Made by a program: the position numbers and the translations under genes. Below the pieces are notes generated by a model. It was not told the DNA's origin, did no database searches, and saw nothing but the letters and a program-made list of their open reading frames with translations. From assembly GCA_027482795.1 (NCBI GenBank), contig JAIXVS010000025.1, forward strand, positions 1 through 6,788: a stretch of 6,788 nt of DNA, written 5' to 3'. This document shows positions 1-4,511 of the stretch, piece after piece (within the stretch, counting starts at the first letter, position 1; every line of letters begins with the position of its first letter). This DNA is from Rhodobacter sp. GTDB lineage: Bacteria; Pseudomonadota; Alphaproteobacteria; Rhodobacterales; Rhodobacteraceae.

Positions 1-872
1 AAACTGCCCACCCGCGCCATCAGCCGCAGCATGGCGCGGGCGCGGGTCATGACAGTGTCTTTCGAAACCTCGCCCGCAGCAACCGCCGCCAGCAGCTTAT
101 CGCCGCGGTCGCGGGTGGGGCCGGGCATTTCCAGATCTAGCCCCGCGTTTACCGTGGGCGCAGTGGTGCGGCTGCCAAACCAATCAGACATGACAATGCC
201 ATCATAGCCCCAGTCACCGCGCAATACATCCGTCAACAGCCAATGGTTTTCGGCAGCATAGGTGCCATTGACCTTGTTGTACGATGACATGATCCCCCAA
301 GTTTTGCCGCGCTTGACCGCCGCTTCGAACGGGATCAGATACACTTCGCGCAAGCTGCGCTCATCAATATTGGACGATATCGTCGTACGCTCAATCTCGC
401 TTTCATTGCCTGCAAAGTGTTTGATTGTGGCCGAAATCCCTTCGGCCTGAAGGCCCTGAATATAGGCCACCGCAAGTTCAGACGTCAGCACTGGGTCTTC
501 GGAATAGCATTCAAAATTGCGCCCGTTGGTGACGCTGCGCTGAATATTCACAGTGGGGGCCAGCAGAACATGGGCGTTTTTGGATTTGACCTGCGCCGCC
601 AAAGCCGCGCCAATTTCGCGCGCCAAGTCTGGGTTCCATGTCGCGCCCAGCGCGATGCCCACGGGGAAAGCGGCGGTTTTCACACCGCCAATCAGACTGC
701 CACCGCCGCGCGCGCCGTTCGGCCCATCGGTCACGCGCAGCGTGCCAAGGCCAAGGGCAGGATCGGGCTGAACCGACCAAAAATCAGCGCCAGACAGCAG
801 CGATACGACCTGCTGCAGGGTTAGCCCCGCCATAATCGCCTTTACCCGTGCCTCAACCTGATCTGATTGCAT
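1..872 (-). CDS. GH3 beta-glucosidase-type glycoside hydrolase, N-terminal part (3' end outside window)
   Basis: Glycoside hydrolase family 3 enzymes remove non-reducing-end beta-linked sugars with retention of configuration, typically from cello-oligosaccharides or aryl beta-glucosides. Reading leftward from ATG at 872-870, an open frame of 290 codons continues off the window. It shows the GH3 N-terminal TIM-barrel landmarks in order: TDGPNGARGG with D49, the GRNFECYSEDP block with R118, KHFAGNESE with K151/H152, ERSLREVYLIPFE near residue 171, and GIVMSDWFG with D230 as the expected catalytic nucleophile. The alpha/beta C-terminal domain, which usually carries the acid/base residue, would lie outside the window, so full activity cannot be judged. 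GGGAGG ends five bases before the ATG and supports this start. No signal peptide is visible, so a cytoplasmic enzyme is likely. The gene is divergent from deoD. The family is clear; the exact substrate is not. Confidence 0.9.
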   Translation of the reverse strand, partial: MQSDQVEARVKAIMAGLTLQQVVSLLSGADFWSVQPDPALGLGTLRVTDGPNGARGGGSLIGGVKTAAFPVGIALGATWNPDLAREIGAALAAQVKSKNAHVLLAPTVNIQRSVTNGRNFECYSEDPVLTSELAVAYIQGLQAEGISATIKHFAGNESEIERTTISSNIDERSLREVYLIPFEAAVKRGKTWGIMSSYNKVNGTYAAENHWLLTDVLRGDWGYDGIVMSDWFGSRTTAPTVNAGLDLEMPGPTRDRGDKLLAAVAAGEVSKDTVMTRARAMLRLMARVGS

Positions 873-905
873 CCCAGCCTCCCTGCCTTAATCTGCCCTG
901 CTTAG

Positions 906-919
906 GGGGTAATTTGGCA
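906..919 (+). repeat. Direct repeat copy 1, GGGGTAATTTGGCA
   Basis: This 14-bp word recurs at 972-985 with one mismatch (GGGGTAAYTTGGCA), 66 bp downstream and in the same orientation. Both copies lie in the divergent region between the GH3 gene and deoD. It could be half of a paired regulator site; the TTGGCA portion could also serve as a -35-like hexamer, though no good -10 follows at 16-18 bp. Confidence 0.5.
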
Positions 920-934
920 ATCTGCAACGATTTA

Positions 935-952
935 GGTGCAAAATTTTGCGCC
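935..952. promoter_or_regulatory. 18-bp near-perfect palindrome, candidate operator
   Basis: GGTGCAAAATTTTGCGCC reads the same on both strands except for one position pair (T937/G950). With no central loop it would not fold into a normal hairpin, so it fits a DNA site for a dimeric regulator better than an RNA structure. It sits in the middle of the 128-bp intergenic region between two divergent starts (872 and 1001), where one regulator could control both the GH3 gene and deoD with the reductase. The regulator is not identifiable from this window. Confidence 0.45.
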
Positions 953-971
953 TTTCGGGGCGGGCGCGGCT

Positions 972-985
972 GGGGTAACTTGGCA
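972..985 (+). repeat. Direct repeat copy 2, GGGGTAACTTGGCA
   Basis: This copy matches 906-919 at 13 of 14 positions and ends six bases before the deoD Shine-Dalgarno. The two copies are almost symmetrically placed around the palindrome at 935-952. The position would suit binding of a repressor just upstream of, or over, the deoD ribosome-binding region, but this is inference. Confidence 0.5.
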
Positions 986-1000
986 CAAACGGAGGATTTC

Positions 1001-1714
1001 ATGACCCATCACATCGGCGCGAAGGCAGGCGATATTGCCCCCACGGTTTTACTACCCGGCGATCCCTATCGCGCACGCTGGGCGGCGCAGACCTATTTGG
1101 AAAACCCTGTTCTCGTGAACGAGGTGCGGGGGATGCTAGGCTATACGGGCACATGGCGCGGGCACCCTGTGACCATTCACGGCAGCGGCATGGGGATGCC
1201 ATCCTTGTCGATTTACGCCAATGAATTGATCCGCGACTATGGCGCGCAAACGCTGATCCGTATTGGCAGCGCGGGCGGGATGCAGCCCCATGTGAAGGTG
1301 CGCGATGTGGTTCTGGCGCAAACGGCCAGCACCTGCGGCAGCCCTTCACAGTCGATCTTCCGCGAGCTGAATTTCGCCCCCTGCGCCGATTTTGGCCTGC
1401 TGATGGCGGCGCATAAGGCCGCGCAGGATATCGGCGTGCCTGTGCATGTCGGCGGGATATACTCGTCCGACACCTTCTATGACGAGCGCCCCGATTTGGG
1501 CGAACAACTTCAGCGCCACGGAACCCTGTGCGTGGAAATGGAGGCGGCAGAGCTATACACCCTCGCCGCCCGCCATAACCGCCGCGCGCTGGCCGTGCTG
1601 ACCATTTCCGACCACCTGCTAACGGGCGAGGCATTGCCCGCCATTGACCGCGAACGCAGCTTTGGCGCGATGGTGGAATGCGCGCTGAAAGCGGCGTTTG
1701 AGGGGGCGCAATGA
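1001..1714 (+). CDS. deoD: Purine nucleoside phosphorylase, DeoD type
   Basis: This cytoplasmic enzyme splits purine (deoxy)nucleosides with phosphate into free base and (deoxy)ribose 1-phosphate, feeding purine salvage and pentose catabolism. The product is 237 residues, close to the 239 of E. coli DeoD, the hexameric high-molecular-mass class. Active-site residues fall at the same numbers as in the mature E. coli protein: GDPYR with G20/R24, R43, RIGS with R87/S90, VEMEAAELY with E179/M180/E181, TISDHL with S203/D204, and R217. The start is ATG at 1001, preceded by GGAGG with a five-base gap; an in-frame ATG at 848 only adds 51 low-similarity residues lying in the intergenic region and antisense to the GH3 gene. 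The stop overlaps the next gene's start (ATGA), which suggests translational coupling. Putative operator elements lie just upstream. Confidence 0.95.
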   Translation: MTHHIGAKAGDIAPTVLLPGDPYRARWAAQTYLENPVLVNEVRGMLGYTGTWRGHPVTIHGSGMGMPSLSIYANELIRDYGAQTLIRIGSAGGMQPHVKVRDVVLAQTASTCGSPSQSIFRELNFAPCADFGLLMAAHKAAQDIGVPVHVGGIYSSDTFYDERPDLGEQLQRHGTLCVEMEAAELYTLAARHNRRALAVLTISDHLLTGEALPAIDRERSFGAMVECALKAAFEGAQ

Positions 1715-2679
1715 AACAGCGGCAGTTAGGGGCGGGCGGCCCTATGGTGGGGCAAATCGGCTTTGGCGCGATGTCTTTGGGCGGGCTGTTTGGCCCCACG
1801 GACGAGGCCGAAAGCCTAATCTGTTTGGACGCGATGTATAGCGCGGGAATTACCCATATCGACACCGCAAACATTTACGGCATGGGCATTTCTGAAACCG
1901 TTCTGGGCAAATGGCTGGCCACGCGCAAGCCCAATGTCGTGCTGGCCACCAAGGCCAGCTATGTCTTTGCACCTGAGCGGCGCGTTGACAACTCCGAAGG
2001 CCATTTGCGCAGCGAGTTAGAGGCCTCACTGAAACGCCTTGGCCGCGACCATGTCGATCTGTTCTATATCCACCGCCGCGAACATGCCCGCCCCTTGGAA
2101 GAGGTGATTGGCACCTTGGCGCGGCTGATCGAGGAAGGGAAAATTGGCGGTTATGGCATGTCCGAAATCGCGCCCTATACGCTGCGCGCGGCACATGCCA
2201 TCCACCCTTGCCGCGCGGTGCAGAACGAATATTCGTTGTGGACGCGCCTGCCCGAACTGGGGATGATCCAAGAATGCGCCCGCCTTGGGGTGGCGTTTAT
2301 CCCATTCTCACCGCTGGCGCGGGGAATGCTGGGCGATACCCCCCTGCCCCAGCCAACGGATGGTTTTCGCGGCACCAACCCGCGGTTTATGGAACCGAAT
2401 TTCTCGGCCAACACCGCCAAAATCAACGCCTTTCGCGCGTGGTGCGCCGCGCGCGGTTGGCACACGTCGGCCGTTGCGCTGGCATGGGTACTGGCGCAGG
2501 GCGATCATCTGATCCCCATTCCGGGCACGCGCCGCGCCGAAAATCTGCGGCACTGGGTGCAGGATATTGCCCTATCCCCGCAAGATCTGGCCGAAATTGA
2601 AACAATTTTGCCCGTCGGTTTTGCCGAAGGGGACAGGTATGGCGACCACCAGACCATGGCGATTGAGAGGTATTGCTAG
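1711..2679 (+). CDS. Aldo/keto reductase family oxidoreductase
   Basis: This is probably an NADPH-dependent monomeric reductase of aldehydes or ketones with a TIM-barrel fold. The 322-residue product has the full AKR catalytic tetrad: D51 in HIDTANIYG, Y56, K81 in LATKASY and H121 in FYIHRRE. The cofactor end is typical too, with SAVALAWVLAQ followed by IPIPGTRRAENL near residues 257-276, the region that binds the adenosine 2'-phosphate in this family. The start is the ATG inside the ATGA overlap with deoD, so the two are probably one transcription unit. Substrate cannot be read from sequence; the pairing with deoD hints at a sugar- or nucleoside-derived carbonyl compound, but that is only a guess from context. 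It converges on sdhB, with 18 bp between stop codons. Confidence 0.88.
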   Translation: MKQRQLGAGGPMVGQIGFGAMSLGGLFGPTDEAESLICLDAMYSAGITHIDTANIYGMGISETVLGKWLATRKPNVVLATKASYVFAPERRVDNSEGHLRSELEASLKRLGRDHVDLFYIHRREHARPLEEVIGTLARLIEEGKIGGYGMSEIAPYTLRAAHAIHPCRAVQNEYSLWTRLPELGMIQECARLGVAFIPFSPLARGMLGDTPLPQPTDGFRGTNPRFMEPNFSANTAKINAFRAWCAARGWHTSAVALAWVLAQGDHLIPIPGTRRAENLRHWVQDIALSPQDLAEIETILPVGFAEGDRYGDHQTMAIERYC

Positions 2680-2688
2680 GGTGGCGCA

Positions 2689-2712
2689 AACCGCGTCTTA
2701 AACGACGCGGTT
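2689..2712. terminator. Stem-loop at convergent gene ends, possible bidirectional terminator
   Basis: AACCGCGTC and GACGCGGTT form a perfect 9-bp inverted repeat around a 6-base loop. It lies between the convergent aldo/keto reductase and sdhB genes and covers the sdhB stop codon. Only a short TTT run follows on the sdhB (minus) strand, and there is no T tract on the plus strand, so it is not a textbook intrinsic terminator. It may instead slow polymerase or protect transcript 3' ends. Confidence 0.45.
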
Positions 2713-3474
2713 CACCATCATCCCCTTAATCGCCGCAATCGCTGCTGCTGGGTTCAGCCCCTTGGGGCAGGTTTTGGTGCAGTTCATGATCGTGTGGCAG
2801 CGGTACAGTTTGAACGGGTCTTCTAGATCGTCCAAACGCTCGCCCGTTGCCTCGTCGCGGCTGTCGATAATCCAGCGGTAAGCGTGCAGCAAGGCGGCGG
2901 GGCCAAGGTATTTATCGCCGTTCCACCAGTAGCTGGGGCAAGACGTGCTGCACGATGCGCACATCACGCATTCATAAAGCCCGTCCAGTTTGGCGCGGTC
3001 TTCGATAGATTGACGCCATTCTTTCGCGGGGCGGTTGGTTTTGGTTTCCAGCCACGGCATGATGGATGCGTGCTGGGCATAGAAATGCGTCAGATCGGGG
3101 ATCAAATCCTTGATCACGGGCATATGCGGCAAGGGATAGATTTTCACATCGCCCTTCACCTCGTCCAGCCCATAGATACAGGCCAGCGTGTTGATCCCAT
3201 CAATGTTCATTGCGCAAGACCCGCAAATCCCCTCGCGGCAGGAACGGCGGAAGGTCAGCGTTGGGTCAATCTCGTTCTTGATCTTAATCAGCGCGTCCAG
3301 AACCATAGGGCCGCAGCTGTCCATATCCACGAAATAGGTGTCCACGCGCGGGTTTTCGCCATCATCTGGCGTCCAGCGGTAAATCTGAAATTTGCGCACG
3401 TTCTTGCCCGCAGGCTTTGGCCAAGTTTTGCCCGTGCGGATTTTGCTGTTTTTCGGAAGGGTAAACTGAACCAT
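2698..3474 (-). CDS. sdhB: Succinate dehydrogenase iron-sulfur subunit
   Basis: SdhB passes electrons from the SdhA flavin to ubiquinone at the membrane through three iron-sulfur clusters; it belongs to complex II and the TCA cycle. The 258-residue product contains all expected ligands: C79, C84, C87 and C99 for [2Fe-2S] (SCREGICGSC block); C169, C172, C175 (CVMCASC) and C236 for [4Fe-4S]; C179, C226 and C232 for [3Fe-4S]. W184 in SYWWNGDK and H227 match quinone-site residues of E. coli SdhB (W164, H207). The start ATG at 3474 has AAAGGA eight bases upstream. It is the last gene of the operon and is unusually far (1037 bp) from sdhA, with three small genes between. Its 3' end carries a stem-loop over the stop codon. 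Confidence 0.98.
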   Translation of the reverse strand: MVQFTLPKNSKIRTGKTWPKPAGKNVRKFQIYRWTPDDGENPRVDTYFVDMDSCGPMVLDALIKIKNEIDPTLTFRRSCREGICGSCAMNIDGINTLACIYGLDEVKGDVKIYPLPHMPVIKDLIPDLTHFYAQHASIMPWLETKTNRPAKEWRQSIEDRAKLDGLYECVMCASCSTSCPSYWWNGDKYLGPAALLHAYRWIIDSRDEATGERLDDLEDPFKLYRCHTIMNCTKTCPKGLNPAAAIAAIKGMMVNRVV

Positions 3475-3513
3475 GGTGGTTATCCTTTGATCTGCACGGG
3501 TATTGGCGCGGGT

Positions 3514-3798
3514 TTAGCGCGGAAATTCGGTATAGGCGCGGGTCGGAAACTGGCCCGAGCGGGATTTGACGCATTCAGTATAAACGGCAGTCGGGTCACG
3601 CCCCGCCAGATAATCGGTCGAGATGCCAAAACTGCCGCCGCGCAGCACATCGCCATTGCTGTTCACGCCGATAAACACCTTAGCTTTGGGTTTTTCGGCA
3701 AGTTGCGCGCGTTCGGCGCAGGCGCGTTCGGCCTGTTCCACGGAAGCTGGGCCACAAGACAGAAGGGCGATTGGGGCAAGCAGAAGGAATGCACGCAT
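3514..3798 (-). CDS. Small putative lipoprotein (second of two between sdhA and sdhB)
   Basis: Function is not recognised. The 94-residue product starts with MRAFLLLAPIALLSCG, a short lipoprotein signal with lipobox LLSC and lipidated C15; Gly at +2 suggests outer-membrane sorting. The mature part has two further cysteines (C27, C76), a VFIGVNSNGDV stretch, and a C-terminal YTECVKSRSGQFP segment. The ATG at 3798 is preferred because AAGGTG ends six bases before it and it follows the upstream stop by one base; an in-frame GTG at 3807 would add three residues and lies inside that Shine-Dalgarno. From memory, similar small lipoproteins occur in sdh operons of Rhodobacterales, so a lineage-specific envelope protein co-expressed with complex II is plausible but unproven. 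A gap of 39 bases separates it from sdhB. Confidence 0.8.
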   Translation of the reverse strand: MRAFLLLAPIALLSCGPASVEQAERACAERAQLAEKPKAKVFIGVNSNGDVLRGGSFGISTDYLAGRDPTAVYTECVKSRSGQFPTRAYTEFPR

Positions 3799-3799
3799 T

Positions 3800-4135
3800 T
3801 CATACACCTTGGGCTAATGCAGGAACCGATGACGCGACAAAACACTGCACCGCTTGCGAGCGCAGCGCCAGATTGCGGATGTTTTCAACCGTTTGCGTGC
3901 CCGCCATCACGCCAATATCGGCGGCAATGGCGCGCAATTCTGCGGGGCTGGCCTGCGCCACAATGCATGTCGCCGCCGCTTGCGCAACAGGCGCGGGCAA
4001 CTCTTGCGACAGCACCGAAACAATCACCTGCTCTGCCGCGCGTTTGGTGGCCACATCGGCCAATTCCATCGGGTTGCAGGCCGCAAGTGCCAGTGTCAGG
4101 GCGGCTAGGGTTGCAAGGTTGCGCAAAAACATCAT
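3800..4135 (-). CDS. Small putative lipoprotein (first of two between sdhA and sdhB)
   Basis: Function is not recognised. The 111-residue product opens with MMFLRNLATLAALTLALAAC, a clear lipoprotein signal with lipobox LAAC and lipidated C20; Asn at +2 does not give an inner-membrane retention signal, so the outer membrane is likely. The mature domain is Ala-rich and looks helical, with two extra cysteines (C57, C98) that could form a disulfide in the periplasm. Its ATG overlaps the vapD stop (ATGA at 4135-4132), and no good Shine-Dalgarno of its own is visible, so it probably depends on ribosomes finishing vapD. A second ATG follows immediately and could be the real start. One base separates its stop from the next lipoprotein ATG. 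Confidence 0.78.
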   Translation of the reverse strand: MMFLRNLATLAALTLALAACNPMELADVATKRAAEQVIVSVLSQELPAPVAQAAATCIVAQASPAELRAIAADIGVMAGTQTVENIRNLALRSQAVQCFVASSVPALAQGV

Positions 4136-4485
4136 TTCTTTATGCCCATTGCCCGATCAACCGCTGGGCGCAGATCATTGTTATCTTCGATCCTAAGCAT
4201 CCGAATGTCGCGCACAGCAGACCCAAACCATGCGAAGTCTGAGGTCAACTGCTGCACCGCCAACACGCAGGTGACGGCATCAACTTGGTCATTGCCGAAA
4301 TGCACCAAACCCTGAGTTCGGTCAAAGCCGTATCCGCGCAGTGATTTGCCTATGTCATTGTGGGCATTTTGCCACGACTCGTTATGATAGCTTGCTTTCA
4401 GCGTTGCGGTATCAAGATCAAAGGCAATCGCATACATCGCTTGGCGCGCTCCGCTATTATGTCCAACGTTCGCTCTTAGGTTCAT
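4132..4485 (-). CDS. vapD: VapD-family protein (Cas2-like endoribonuclease fold)
   Basis: VapD proteins are small ferredoxin-fold dimers structurally related to Cas2; H. pylori VapD is an endoribonuclease and H. influenzae VapD is the toxin of VapXD. The 117-residue product has the family hallmarks: MYAIAFDLD at 17-25, with D23 matching the catalytic Asp7 of H. pylori VapD, NDIGKSLRGYGFDRTQG at 43-59, and the conserved VRDIRMLRIED at 91-101. Sixteen residues precede the usual family start (M17), including GHNSG; the strong AGGAGGTG placed for the ATG at 4485 supports the longer form. It sits 26 bases after sdhA and overlaps the next gene by ATGA. G+C is about 52% by hand count against about 60% nearby, and CTA, AGA and GGA codons occur at the start, suggesting acquisition. 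No VapX-like antitoxin was seen. Toxicity and RNase activity are not shown by sequence alone. Confidence 0.87.
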   Translation of the reverse strand: MNLRANVGHNSGARQAMYAIAFDLDTATLKASYHNESWQNAHNDIGKSLRGYGFDRTQGLVHFGNDQVDAVTCVLAVQQLTSDFAWFGSAVRDIRMLRIEDNNDLRPAVDRAMGIKK

Positions 4486-4490
4486 TCAAG

Positions 4491-4498
4491 CACCTCCT
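4491..4498 (-). promoter_or_regulatory. Very strong ribosome binding site of vapD
   Basis: AGGAGGTG on the minus strand is an essentially full anti-16S match, five bases before the ATG at 4485. It is the strongest Shine-Dalgarno in the window and sets the start of VapD at the longer form, sixteen codons before the usual MYAIAFDL start. It lies in the short A+T-rich gap after the sdhA stop. Confidence 0.85.
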
Positions 4499-4511
4499 AA
4501 GCTCTATCTTA

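Noticed and set aside
262..835. Several plus-strand frames of 62-135 codons at the left edge
   Set aside because: They are antisense to the GH3 coding frame, which carries clear family motifs throughout this stretch.
948..967. GCGCC/GGCGC hairpin in the deoD leader
   Set aside because: Only five base pairs with a ten-base loop in a G+C-rich stretch; not distinguishable from chance.
914..995. Sigma-54-type promoter suggested by TTGGCA words
   Set aside because: At both copies the required GC ten bases after the GG is absent, so the -24/-12 pattern fails.
848..1000. Upstream in-frame extension of deoD starting at ATG 848
   Set aside because: It would add 51 residues with no DeoD similarity, overlap the GH3 start and lack a placed Shine-Dalgarno, while ATG 1001 has GGAGG and gives the family length and residue numbering.
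999..1874. Minus-strand open frame of 291 codons opposite deoD
   Set aside because: It is antisense to a well-supported deoD gene and the start of the reductase gene; rich in Arg, Pro and Ser as expected of a shadow frame.
2884..4242. Long plus-strand open frame of 452 codons
   Set aside because: It lies antisense across sdhB, both lipoprotein genes and part of vapD, has no recognisable domain and reads as low-complexity shadow sequence produced by codon bias of the minus-strand genes.
4132..4511. Target-site duplication or inverted repeats flanking vapD
   Set aside because: Comparison of the sdhA-vapD and vapD-lipoprotein junctions by eye showed no convincing duplicated or inverted sequence, so no mobile element is called.
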